A stretch of DNA of 64,000 nucleotides, from the NCBI RefSeq assembly GCF_007746795.1, contig NZ_CP036343.1, forward strand, positions 2,593,369 through 2,657,368, read 5' to 3'. The translations under genes were made by a program, and so were the position numbers. The DNA comes from Gimesia algae. Lineage in GTDB: Bacteria > Planctomycetota > Planctomycetia > Planctomycetales > Planctomycetaceae. Under the pieces are notes generated by a model. It worked only from the letters and a program-made list of their open reading frames with translations, was not told the DNA's origin and searched no databases. This document shows, piece after piece, positions 18,833 to 27,671 of the stretch; position 1 is the first letter of the stretch; every line of letters begins with the position of its first letter.

Positions 18833-19982
18833 ACAGCTGAAAACAGGAATCCTGTTCAAGAACGCCAAACCCCATGTCAAAAGCGTACACGCTTATTTTC
18901 CGTCAGTCGTATCCCTGCTTGATGGCTCGCTGCTGGCCATGTATATGCTGGGGGAAGCTTTTGAAGCAGTCAACCTTAAACTGCATCTGTCGCGTTCGAA
19001 AGACCAGGGACAGACCTGGGAATACCAGGGCCCGATTGACACCAGTGTCACCGAGCGACTGACTTCCACCTTCGGGCGGCTCGCAGTCACGGAATCAGGA
19101 GAACTGATTGCTAACCTGGTTCGCTTTGATCGTACCGATTTCCCCGGGGAAGGCTTATGCAATCCTCAGACACTAGGCATGGTCCCTTCCGAACTGCTAA
19201 TGATTCGCTCCCTTGACCTGGGCAAGACCTGGGCAGAACCAGAACTCGTCTCTCCACCACTGGAGGGCCCCGAATTCGAAATGTGCAGCCCGATCACAGT
19301 CCTCAATGATGGCCGCTGGATCTGGCCCACTTCCACCTGGCGAGACTGGACAGGCCATCTACCTAATGGAAATCGCATGCTGGCGCTGGTCTCCACCGAT
19401 CAAGGCAACTCCTGGGATGAATACCTCAACATTATGCACAGCGAAAATAACAACCTGATCTTCTGGGAATCCAAAGTTGTTGAATACCCTGAAGGACGTC
19501 TGCTGGCGGTAGCGTGGTGCTACGACGAAGCATCGTCAACCGATCTCCCGAATCACTATGCAATCAGTGATGACGGCGGAACTTCCTGGTCGGAACCTGC
19601 TTCCACACAGATTCAGGGCCAGACTTTGACACCCTGCCTGCTCGAAGATGGCAGCCTGCTTAATATCTATCGTCGTATGGATCAGCCGGGACTCTGGGCC
19701 TGCCTGTCCCGTTTAGATGACGCAGGCAACTGGATCAACGGCGACCAGCAGCCACTCTGGGGGCACAATAAGCTGGAAGGCATTACGTCCACGGGAGAAA
19801 ACATGTCCGATAATTTCGCCGTGCTCAAGTTTGGTGCGCCCCATATTACCCGTCTCTCTGACGGCGAACTGTTTGTCACTTTCTGGTGCTACGAACAATG
19901 CGTCAGCGTGATTCGCTGGTTCCGCTTTCAGGTTGAACAGCAATCGATTGAACAACACCAGAAGACAGTCGTCAATTGTTAA
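18822..19982 (+). CDS. Cytosolic BNR/sialidase-like protein
   Basis: 386 residues, no signal peptide (MQLKQLKTGILFKNAKPH). Asp-box repeats are clear: SRSKDQGQTWEY, SLDLGKTWAEP, STDQGNSWDEY, SDDGGTSWSEP. The start overlaps the GntR gene by 11 bases in another frame, so translation is coupled. Without an export signal it would act on internalised oligosaccharides, unlike the exported BNR proteins nearby. Sialidase activity itself is not proven by the visible motifs. Confidence 0.8.
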   Translation: MQLKQLKTGILFKNAKPHVKSVHAYFPSVVSLLDGSLLAMYMLGEAFEAVNLKLHLSRSKDQGQTWEYQGPIDTSVTERLTSTFGRLAVTESGELIANLVRFDRTDFPGEGLCNPQTLGMVPSELLMIRSLDLGKTWAEPELVSPPLEGPEFEMCSPITVLNDGRWIWPTSTWRDWTGHLPNGNRMLALVSTDQGNSWDEYLNIMHSENNNLIFWESKVVEYPEGRLLAVAWCYDEASSTDLPNHYAISDDGGTSWSEPASTQIQGQTLTPCLLEDGSLLNIYRRMDQPGLWACLSRLDDAGNWINGDQQPLWGHNKLEGITSTGENMSDNFAVLKFGAPHITRLSDGELFVTFWCYEQCVSVIRWFRFQVEQQSIEQHQKTVVNC

Positions 19983-20350
19983 TCTGTAACTCACTGCTTG
20001 AGGTACACTTTTGACATTCATCAAACCAGGCCAGGCGTTACTTCAAGCAGCAATCGAACAACTACTGACCGGGAACGGCAGTTCGCATTGAAATGCGTGA
20101 GCTGAATATTTACTCCCCGCTGCCTTAATTCCCCTGGGACCTGCTTCCCCGGTCCGCATACCGTTCCCGATAATGACTTCGCTGGAACTCTCTGATTTTG
20201 GGTCAATTCTTCATTTTTCAGTTGACAATATTTCAAAACCACACAATGATATATCATGATATATATTTTACCCCTATAATATAACTCGTTGACTTACAGG
20301 GTTATCCTTTTGTGAGTTCTTATTTTTACACCTCATCGGGAGACTTGGAA
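19983..20350. other. Intergenic region before the DUF1559 operon
   Basis: 368 bases without a gene. It holds a long-range inverted repeat (CTGCTTGAGGTA near 19996 with TACTTCAAGCAG near 20038, 11 of 12 paired), a second pair GGGAACGG/CCGTTCCC, and the operator-like palindrome at 20249-20264. A leader with RNA structure before the DUF1559 gene is possible. Confidence 0.5.
20222..20266 (+). promoter_or_regulatory. Palindromic operator and possible -35 box upstream of DUF1559 operon
   Basis: The perfect 16-bp palindrome ATATATCATGATATAT lies at 20249-20264, 85 bases before the likely DUF1559 start. A TTGACA box at 20222-20227 lies upstream, but the -10 is not clear. Fourteen of 16 bases match the palindrome in the GntR promoter at 18049-18064. 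Confidence 0.55.
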
Positions 20351-21259
20351 ATGACGACACGACATCGAGATACAGAAACGGCTACCAGGGGCTTTACCTT
20401 AATCGAGTTACTGGTCGTGATCGCCATCATCGCGATTCTGATTGCACTGCTGCTGCCCGCGGTTCAGCAGGCTCGTGAATCAGCGCGTCGCAGTACCTGC
20501 AAAAACAATCTCAAACAGCTTGGGCTCGCACTGCACAACTACCACGACTCTCACAGCATGTTCCCCTTTGGTCGCAGTTATACCGACAATTCCACTTCCG
20601 CTCCGCAGAACTTCGGCTCTCAAATGTGCTCCACCATGCTGCTTCCTTTTCTCGATCAGACGAACGTTTACAATCAGTTCAATTTCCTGGCAGCGTTTAA
20701 TCACTCTTCGAATGCACCGATTACCCAAAACAAAATCAACGTGTTCCTCTGCCCCAGCAATCCACAGGATGAGGGCCTGAACTGGACAGGGGCTGGAGGT
20801 CCCGACGACTCCTGGGGCAGTCACTATCAGCCAGTCGCGCATAGCGGCCGAGATGGAAACCCCGCACGGGACGGACAAGACGCGGTCGGTTTTAATAAGG
20901 ACGGCATGTTTTACCGTAATTCAAAAACCAAATTCCGCGACGTTCTGGATGGTACCAGTAATACACTGGCATTCGCGGAAACGGTGGGCGATGCCCCTGG
21001 CTCGCATGAAATCTTTGCCTGGGGCTCCTACGGCGGCGGTGGCATTGGCGTGCGCAGCGGGATCAATGCCAACTTTCCCCTGCTCACGGGCTGGAGCTGG
21101 AACGGCGATGATTTTACCGGCCCCGGCAGTTATCACACCGGGGGCTGTCACTTTCTGATGGGAGATGGTGCCGTCCGGTTCATTTCTGAAAATATTGACC
21201 TGGGAACACTGCAGGATCTGACAACCCGCGCAGGTCGTGAAGTCATCGGAGAATTCTAA
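20351..21259 (+). CDS. DUF1559 pseudopilin-like protein
   Basis: 302 residues from ATG 20351; a GTG 39 bases upstream is possible. The N-terminus has the type IV prepilin/pseudopilin cleavage and methylation motif [14 protein letters not shown], then a hydrophobic helix and QQARESARR. The body ends with the H-X9-DG motif ([12 protein letters not shown]) and VRFISENID. This is the planctomycete-expanded DUF1559 family. Members are thought to be exported or assembled by type II secretion/pilus-like machinery, but the function is unknown. It opens a unit with the small lipoprotein and the BNR gene downstream. Confidence 0.93.
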   Translation: MTTRHRDTETATRGFTLIELLVVIAIIAILIALLLPAVQQARESARRSTCKNNLKQLGLALHNYHDSHSMFPFGRSYTDNSTSAPQNFGSQMCSTMLLPFLDQTNVYNQFNFLAAFNHSSNAPITQNKINVFLCPSNPQDEGLNWTGAGGPDDSWGSHYQPVAHSGRDGNPARDGQDAVGFNKDGMFYRNSKTKFRDVLDGTSNTLAFAETVGDAPGSHEIFAWGSYGGGGIGVRSGINANFPLLTGWSWNGDDFTGPGSYHTGGCHFLMGDGAVRFISENIDLGTLQDLTTRAGREVIGEF

Positions 21260-21326
21260 AAGACATTGACCCTAATTCGCTGTTCCCCTTTGTTTTAAAG
21301 ACGCCTCTTGTTACAGGTTTCGGAAT

Positions 21327-21743
21327 ATGAGCAATCGATACATCATCTGCAGCTGCCTGCTTTTACTGACTGGTTGCGGTCAAGCAAGCGACGGGATGGC
21401 ACTTACCCCCGTGAGCGGAACAATCAATTACCAGGGGGAACCGATTCAGGAAGGGGTGATTCGACTCATCCCCCAGACAGGGAATTCCGCTCCGGCGAGA
21501 ACTGCGCAAATCAATGCTGGAAATTATCAGTTCACCGACCGCTCCGCCGTTAAACCAGGCACATATCAGGTAAAGATCAGCGCCTACCAGGGTGAGACGG
21601 GACTGCCCGGAGATCAGCCCGGAGGCAGTTCTTCAAGCCGCAAGCAATACCTGCCAGAACAGTTTAATACGAAATCAACAATTGAACCAATCACCATTCC
21701 GCCGGATAGCGACCCGATCCAGCATGACTTTCATCTTCAATAA
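21327..21743 (+). CDS. Small lipoprotein with transthyretin/carboxypeptidase-regulatory-like fold
   Basis: 138 residues. Lipobox LLTGC at residues 13-17. The rest is one Ig/transthyretin-like beta domain (VSGTINYQGEPIQEGVIRLI, GNYQF, KPGTYQVKISA). Such proteins routinely follow DUF1559 genes in planctomycetes. Similar ones follow the DUF1559 genes at 35.3 and 52.3 kb in this window. The gene lies 67 bases after DUF1559 and 13 bases before the BNR gene. Confidence 0.82.
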   Translation: MSNRYIICSCLLLLTGCGQASDGMALTPVSGTINYQGEPIQEGVIRLIPQTGNSAPARTAQINAGNYQFTDRSAVKPGTYQVKISAYQGETGLPGDQPGGSSSSRKQYLPEQFNTKSTIEPITIPPDSDPIQHDFHLQ

Positions 21744-21756
21744 AAAAGGCCCCCCC

Positions 21757-22872
21757 ATGAAATCGCATTTGAATTTTCCTACCATCTGTGAGCTCGGGAT
21801 CAGCCTGTTGGTACTGGTTACGATATCGACCACTCAATTAAATAACAGCCAGGCTGAATCGCGTCTGCTGATCAAAGCCACCAAAGCGCTGCCGCGACAC
21901 GGTGAGGGTTCATTGATTACTTTGGATGATGGTCGCCTGCTGCTCGTTTACACTCAATGGTACGGCGCCACCGGAAACGACCATGATCCGGCACGACTGG
22001 TCGAAATCCATTCCGACGATGGCGGCAAAACCTGGTCGGCCCCGCAAACCGTTCAGGAAAATATCGGCAAGATGAACGTGATGTCGGCCAGTCTCGTAAA
22101 AACAACCAGTGGGAAAATTTTTCTGACCTACATCCGCATCGACAGCAATCGCTTCGCCAATTTATGGTTTAAAGAATCCAGCGATGAAGGCAAAACCTGG
22201 AGCGAACCCAAACAACTGTCACATGGTAAAAAGGGATTAATTTTCACCGTCAACTCAGCAGCCATCCGTCTGAAATCCGGACGCATTCTGCTGGCAGCCT
22301 TTGGTTCTCCGAGCGCCTGGCAGAAAGACGAACACTTTGTCTCGTTCAGTTTTTACACCGATGACGAAGGTAAGACCTGGCATCGATCAGCCAATGAAGT
22401 GGATTGTCCTCGACGGGGTGCGATGGAACCGGAAATTGAACAACTCAACGATGGGCGTATCCTGATGCTCATCCGCACTCAGACCACCCGCATGTATCGC
22501 GCTTACAGCAGTGATGGGGGAGAAACCTGGAGTCCTGCTGAGAAAACCGACATTGTACATCCCGAAGCCCCCATGCTGCTGCAGCGTGTACCAGGCAAAG
22601 ACGCGCCGCTGATCCTGATCTGGAACAATGCTGTTGTCCCCGGAGCCGACCATCAGGGACCACGCACGCCGCTGACACTCGGTCTTTCCTATGATGAAGG
22701 AAAAACCTGGGAGAACCTGACCCAAATCGAAGATGATCCGAAAGGCTCTTACTCTTATGCCAGCATGGATTTTCGCAATGATTCGCTGCACCTGGTGTAT
22801 TACGGTCCGGGTGGACTGCGCTACCAGGAAATCCCATTAGCGACTCTGTTGCAGAAAAACAGTGAGCCCTGA
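21757..22872 (+). CDS. Secreted BNR/sialidase-like beta-propeller
   Basis: 371 residues from ATG 21757 (MKSHLNFPTICELG), which gives a signal peptide ending near SQAES. An upstream in-frame start would overlap the lipoprotein gene in another frame. Five good Asp-boxes: SDDGGKTWSAP, SSDEGKTWSEP, TDDEGKTWHRS, SSDGGETWSPA, SYDEGKTWEN. The conserved GAMEPEIEQLNDGRILMLIR block is also in the paralogue at 36.8 kb (GAMEGTIVELKDGRIYALIR). It belongs to the exo-alpha-sialidase-like family (BNR_2); the true substrate is not known. Confidence 0.85.
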   Translation: MKSHLNFPTICELGISLLVLVTISTTQLNNSQAESRLLIKATKALPRHGEGSLITLDDGRLLLVYTQWYGATGNDHDPARLVEIHSDDGGKTWSAPQTVQENIGKMNVMSASLVKTTSGKIFLTYIRIDSNRFANLWFKESSDEGKTWSEPKQLSHGKKGLIFTVNSAAIRLKSGRILLAAFGSPSAWQKDEHFVSFSFYTDDEGKTWHRSANEVDCPRRGAMEPEIEQLNDGRILMLIRTQTTRMYRAYSSDGGETWSPAEKTDIVHPEAPMLLQRVPGKDAPLILIWNNAVVPGADHQGPRTPLTLGLSYDEGKTWENLTQIEDDPKGSYSYASMDFRNDSLHLVYYGPGGLRYQEIPLATLLQKNSEP

Positions 22873-22946
22873 CAGACTTCGGCTGGCAGATTCAATCAGC
22901 AGAGCCTGCGTTGATTTCAGTGAAACAGGGAATAAATATAGGCGGC

Positions 22947-23204
22947 AGCTGCAACCTCCTGCTCGCTGCGCTCGGCCCGGATTGTATCCGGGCTCACCCA
23001 CTGTCTCGCTTTCGTGTGGTTTCGTGTTTTTCGTGGTAGAAACATCCACTTCGATGGTTTCATCGGTTCCCATTACGGTGTGAAACGGGTTCGAACTTCG
23101 AGAGGCGGGCGGACACTTGGGTACCGCCTGTATGGGAAGGCAGGTTAGTGACGTGAAACTTAATTGGGTGATTTCACTGACAGTTTCCTGTTGTCTGCGA
23201 CAAC
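22947..23204. repeat. Tandem repeat unit E (rearranged form of the dispersed element)
   Basis: It begins with the inverted-repeat end in the form GCAACCTCCTGCTCGCTGCG, including the hairpin GCCCGGAT/ATCCGGGC. A TTTCGTG tract follows (about 22998-23044), then a unit-specific block ending with the other element end (TTTCCTGTTGTCTGCGACAA). From 23090 to 23204 it is base-for-base the same as unit F, 360 bases on. Confidence 0.8.
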
Positions 23205-23306
23205 CCCTGTTTTCTTTCACCTTAGCCGTACGGCATTAGCCGCGGTTTCTGCGATTTCGTCTGACCGTGCCGAGTATCGTAGCAGCCCTGTTTCGAATTG
23301 AACGTA

Positions 23307-23602
23307 ACAGCTGCAACCTCCTGCTCGCTGCGCTCGGCCCGGATTGCATCCGGGCTTACCCACTTTCACTTTCGTGTCATTTTGTGTTTTTCGTGGTAGA
23401 AACATTGATTTCGAAAGTTTCATCGGTTTGCAATGCGGTGTGAAACGGGGGCGAACTTCGAGAGGCGGGCGGACACTTGGGTACCGCCTGTATGGGAAGG
23501 CAGGTTAGTGACGTGAAACTTAATTGGGTGATTTCACTGACAGTTTCCTGTTGTCTGCGACAACACCGGATTGCATCCGGGGGCACTCTTTCTTTCACAT
23601 TA
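23307..23602. repeat. Tandem repeat unit F (second copy of unit E)
   Basis: The same organisation as unit E at a 360-base offset. At least 113 bases (23452-23564) are identical to unit E, and the flanks are diverged. The first hairpin is GCCCGGAT/ATCCGGGC. The far end is more complete than in unit E, with CCGGATTGCATCCGG after TTGTC/GACAA. Confidence 0.8.
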
Positions 23603-23867
23603 GTCTTATAAAGCCAGCCGCGGTTCCTGCAGACTGGAAGACAACCGCTGCTAACGCACTGCGGCTTATGGGGTTCGTTTCGCGGAGGTTTACCCGTTGT
23701 CTGTTTTCAGTGGTGCGGGATTTTCATCTGCGGGGCGTGGGAGCTGATCTTTATAATTTGTGGTGAACCACGTCAGGGAACCGTGATCACAATCACAGTC
23801 GGACAAGCTGACTGTGGAACTCGGACGGTTCTCTTTTCTGGTTGATTTAGTCGTGGGGAATAAAATT

Positions 23868-23903
23868 TTACTACCACGAAAAACACGAAATGACACGAAA
23901 GGA
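23868..23903. repeat. CACGAAA-type tract, inverted orientation
   Basis: ACTACCACGAAAAACACGAA continues with ATGACACGAAAGG. It is the reverse complement of the TTTCGTG...GTGGTAG tracts that follow repeat copies A, B, C, E and F. It marks the right boundary of the repeat region. Confidence 0.7.
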
Positions 23904-24466
23904 GGTCGTGATGTCTGGGTTTTGGGGAATCGGGTTTGTTTTTTTGTTCGAGGGTTATCTTAAGGAGTGGAGTGTGGGGAGCAAGGAGAATTTTCGAATC
24001 TTGTGGCGATGTCTGTTGATACAGGTACGATGCTGGTGTGAGCAGTGGCGGTTCCGGTGTGAAAGACCGCGAAGTGCGGCGACCCGCAGGCATACATTCG
24101 GAACAGGTGCTGTTCTGCGAACTGCTTATCTGGAAAAAACCGGCTGTTTTACGGTGAAGATCAGGAACAAGTGGCCCGTGTTTCGGTGCACTGTAAACTG
24201 GGCACGCGCGCGACACAGGTCTACGCTTATCGCCGGTGGCGCGCAGCGGTCAAGTTCATTTTATGCAGCGGGAGTGCGAAAATGCGTCGCTACCGATGTG
24301 GAAAATTCAGTTCTACAGGCGAATGGCGGCGTGGGTGGTGATGAACTTCTAACAGTTGTTTTTTGACTGTTATCGGTGACAAGCCCGCAAACATGGATTA
24401 ACATAACAGATCAATAAATCCTGATTCGTATTCCTGTCCGAATAAACTGACCTTCCGAGGCGTTCC

Positions 24467-27400
24467 ATGAAACTCTTGTCTTCATTCGCTTTCCTGATCA
24501 TCGGTTGTGCTTTCTCAACACCTGCGTCAGCAGACTGGCCGCAATTTCGCGGAGATGCGGCCCGCAGCGGCTACACCGAAGCCCCCCTGCCCAACCGCAT
24601 GGAACTGCAATGGACGTTTCGGACAAAACACGCTCCCGCTCCCGCCTGGCCAACGCATACCCGCATCAAGTTTGATGAAGTTTTTCAGCCCATCATTGTC
24701 AATCAGACGGTGCTGTTCGGCAGTTCGGCTGATGACCAGCTTTATGCCCTGGATCTGAAAACGGGAGAATTGAAATGGAAATTCTTCACTGAAGGCCCGA
24801 TCCGTTTTGCACCGGCGGCCTGGAAAGACCGCGTGTTTGTCGCCAGCGATGATGGCTGTCTTTACGCGCTGGCCATCAAAGACGGTGCTCTGCTCTGGAA
24901 AAAACAGGGAGGCCCCGAGAAAAAATATATCATGGGCAATGATCGGCTCATTTCACACTGGCCTGCTCGTGGCGGCCCGGTGGTGCATGGAGACCAGGTT
25001 TATTTTGCGGCCGGTATCTGGCCTTCCGATGGTGTTTATCTCTACGCCCTGGATGCGGAAACCGGAGACGACGTCTGGCAGAACCAGAATTCCGGTCAAC
25101 TCCTGATGAATCAGCCTCACGGTGGTGCATCCGCGAGAAGTGGCGTCTCCTCCCAGGGTTATCTGGCTGCCAGTCAAGACCAGATCTTTATGCCCACCGG
25201 ACGCGCAGTTCCCGCGGCCTTTGAACGGGCCAGCGGTAAGTTTCAATATTATCATCTGCAGAAGAACCAGCAGCGCGGCGGTTCGGATGTCGTGCTCGCC
25301 GATCAATTTTTCTGTAACGCAGGTTGTCTTTACGATCAGACGAACGGCGACCTGACACAACAAACGGGTACCGGCCCGATGGTGGCTACCCCCCAAGGCA
25401 TTCTTCGCGGTAATGGCCAGTCCCTGATTTACAGCCAATGGTCAGATACACAGACTCGTGACCGCAAAGGAAAGCCGATTTCTGTCAGACAGCTTAAAGA
25501 GAAACGACTCATCCCCCTGGATTACACCATCACCGATGTCATTGTGGCGGGTAATGATGCGTATTGTGGTTCTCATAACAAAGTAACTGGCGTCGACTTT
25601 AAAGCACAGGCAAACTCCTGGTGGTCACATGAAATTGAAGGGACGGTTCGTGGCCTGGCGGCGGCGGATGAATGCCTCATCGTCAGCACCGACCAAGGCA
25701 GCATCAGCTGTTTCGCCAATGCGGAACCACGGGAAGAAAACAACGTTATTCCCGCCAGTCCTCTCGCGACAGATCCTGTTTCTCAGAAAGCCGCTCAAGC
25801 GATCTGCAATCAAACGGACGTCAAGACTGGCATCTGCGTCGACCTGGGTGCCGAAAACGCCAGGCTGGCTCTCGAACTGGCCCGGCAATCAGAATTACAG
25901 ATTTATGTCGTTATGCAAGATGCTGAAAAAGCAACGGCCGCGCGTGAACTCTTGCACGAAGCAGGCCTGTATGGCTCGCGAGTCGTCGTGCATATCGCGA
26001 ATCCGGAGCAGGCTCCTTACTCTAAGAACTTTGCGAATCTGGTGATCTGCTCTACTTCTCTGAAGCAGGACGTGAGCCCGCAACTGCTGCAGGAAGCCCG
26101 TCGCCTTCAACGTCCGTATGGAGGACAGCTCTGCTGGGGACCTGTGGAAAAACTGCAGGTAGAAACCAAAGCTGACCTGAAAGGGGCCGGCAGTTGGACT
26201 CACCAGTATTCCAATTCTACAAACACGGTCAACTCCGATGATGAAATCGTCAAAGGACCACTCAAAATGTACTGGTACCGTGATGTCGATTTCCAGATTC
26301 CCAATCGTCACGGCCAGGGTCCCGCACCGCTGGTGAATCGGGGCGTGATGGTTGTGGGCGGTCTGCATGGCTTATGCGGTCTCGATGCTTACAACGGACA
26401 TACGCTCTGGAAATACAAGCTCAAGAATAATCTCACTGACATGAATGGCATTCACCATGATGTCAGCACCGCGGAAGTGGGTAGCAACTTTTGTCTGGGA
26501 GGTGACTATGCTTTTGTCTGCAAGGACGAGTTCTGTCATCAGATTGAATTGAAAACCGGCAAACTGGTGAGAAAGATTTCTACGCCCGTCAGCCGTGACG
26601 ATCCGAATCAGAACTGGGGCTATCTGGGTTATCATCAGGGTGTGATCTATGGTACCGTCAGCAATGACGCACATTACACCAGCCCCCGCTACAAAGGCCT
26701 GACACTGCGAAACGAATCCGTTCTGTTTTACGCCATTGACGCCAAGACCGGAAATGTGCTCTGGACTTATCAGCCCGAATATTCGATTCGCAACAACGCG
26801 ATCACCATCGGCAACGACAGTGTATTTCTGGTCGACCGGGAAATCGCTAAAGCTGACCACATCAAAGAAGCACGGCGAAACGGACGCCCCAATCCGCCCT
26901 CTGCTGAAGATGCTCAGCGCAAAGGGAAGCTCAAAGCATTTCAGGCCAAAACCGGTAAGGATCTCTGGGAGGATGACCAGGACGTCTTCGGCACCCAGTT
27001 GGCGGTTTCAGAGGACCATGAAATCCTGCTGATGTTCTATCAGGGAATCCGACATAAGTTTTTCAGGCTTCCCTCCGAAGTCGGCGGTCGCCTGGCCGCC
27101 ATCGATGCGAAGTCTGGAAAGCGAATCTGGGATATCAAAGCGGAGTACCAGTCGCACCCTATCATCAATGGCGACAAGATCTATGCACAAGGCGGTGCCT
27201 GGGAACTGAAGACGGGGACCCCCGTGGATTTCCAATTCGACCGATCTTATGGCTGCGGACAGATCTCCGCGAGTAAGCATATGATGGTCTTTCGCTCGGC
27301 TACACTTGGATATGTTGATCTGACCCGCAAAGCAGGGGTAGAAAACTTCGGGGGTATCCGCCTGGGTTGTTACATCAATGCCATCCCCGCTGGCGGCCTG

Positions 27401-27481
27401 GTGCTCGTTCCTGATGGTTCATCCCAGTGTAACTGCTCCTACCAGATGCAGGCCTGGTTCGCACTGGAGGGGAGCGAGTGA
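24467..27481 (+). CDS. Large secreted PQQ-type beta-propeller protein with internal Rossmann-like segment
   Basis: 1,004 residues with a signal peptide (MKLLSSFAFLIIGCAFSTPA) followed by DWPQFRGDAARSGY, the usual start of planctomycete PQQ-like propellers. Propeller repeats such as LYALDLKTGELKWKF, LYALAIKDGALLWKK, LYALDAETGDDVWQ and FYAIDAKTGNVLWTY occur in both halves. Between about residues 440 and 565 lies a non-propeller segment with a methyltransferase-like Rossmann pattern (GICVDLGAENARLALELAR, then IYVVMQDAEKATAARELL). PQQ-dependent catalysis is not shown; many such proteins are structural or bind other ligands. It stands alone, more than 180 bases from its neighbours. Confidence 0.85.
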   Translation: MKLLSSFAFLIIGCAFSTPASADWPQFRGDAARSGYTEAPLPNRMELQWTFRTKHAPAPAWPTHTRIKFDEVFQPIIVNQTVLFGSSADDQLYALDLKTGELKWKFFTEGPIRFAPAAWKDRVFVASDDGCLYALAIKDGALLWKKQGGPEKKYIMGNDRLISHWPARGGPVVHGDQVYFAAGIWPSDGVYLYALDAETGDDVWQNQNSGQLLMNQPHGGASARSGVSSQGYLAASQDQIFMPTGRAVPAAFERASGKFQYYHLQKNQQRGGSDVVLADQFFCNAGCLYDQTNGDLTQQTGTGPMVATPQGILRGNGQSLIYSQWSDTQTRDRKGKPISVRQLKEKRLIPLDYTITDVIVAGNDAYCGSHNKVTGVDFKAQANSWWSHEIEGTVRGLAAADECLIVSTDQGSISCFANAEPREENNVIPASPLATDPVSQKAAQAICNQTDVKTGICVDLGAENARLALELARQSELQIYVVMQDAEKATAARELLHEAGLYGSRVVVHIANPEQAPYSKNFANLVICSTSLKQDVSPQLLQEARRLQRPYGGQLCWGPVEKLQVETKADLKGAGSWTHQYSNSTNTVNSDDEIVKGPLKMYWYRDVDFQIPNRHGQGPAPLVNRGVMVVGGLHGLCGLDAYNGHTLWKYKLKNNLTDMNGIHHDVSTAEVGSNFCLGGDYAFVCKDEFCHQIELKTGKLVRKISTPVSRDDPNQNWGYLGYHQGVIYGTVSNDAHYTSPRYKGLTLRNESVLFYAIDAKTGNVLWTYQPEYSIRNNAITIGNDSVFLVDREIAKADHIKEARRNGRPNPPSAEDAQRKGKLKAFQAKTGKDLWEDDQDVFGTQLAVSEDHEILLMFYQGIRHKFFRLPSEVGGRLAAIDAKSGKRIWDIKAEYQSHPIINGDKIYAQGGAWELKTGTPVDFQFDRSYGCGQISASKHMMVFRSATLGYVDLTRKAGVENFGGIRLGCYINAIPAGGLVLVPDGSSQCNCSYQMQAWFALEGSE

Positions 27482-27671
27482 GCAGATGTATGGTCAGAAA
27501 ACCTATTGAAACAGGGGATCCTCAATTATTTAAGAATTAAGCAGTAGTTCTCCTGCAATGCGTGCGTTAGGGTTTCTGACGGATCTTGTTCTACGAAATT
27601 TCTAAGGAGATGAAATTAAGTAAACAGGACAAATCGAACTTACAGGGCCCCCAGCAGGGAGATCGATTCTG

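Larger units (their letters stand above)
22873..24466. other. Gene-free repeat-rich region
   Basis: 1.6 kb without a believable gene. The left half is the tandem repeat pair described separately. From about 23600 to 24466 the sequence has unusual composition (G-rich on the plus strand, for example around 23900-24060) and open frames on both strands that match no family I recognise and lack ribosome binding sites. It is probably decayed or repeat-derived DNA. Confidence 0.6.

Noticed and set aside
23080-23110. GGTTCGAAC-like T-loop suggesting a tRNA
   Set aside because: No acceptor or anticodon stem fits around it, and the second tandem unit lacks the same bases.
22947-23602. Possible CRISPR array
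   Set aside because: Only two long units, no short regular repeats with spacers, no cas genes nearby.
23773-24366. Overlapping open frames on both strands in the gene-free region (147 and 158 codons)
   Set aside because: No recognisable domain, no ribosome binding site, low-complexity composition and partial overlap with the CACGAAA tract; they look like repeat-derived sequence.
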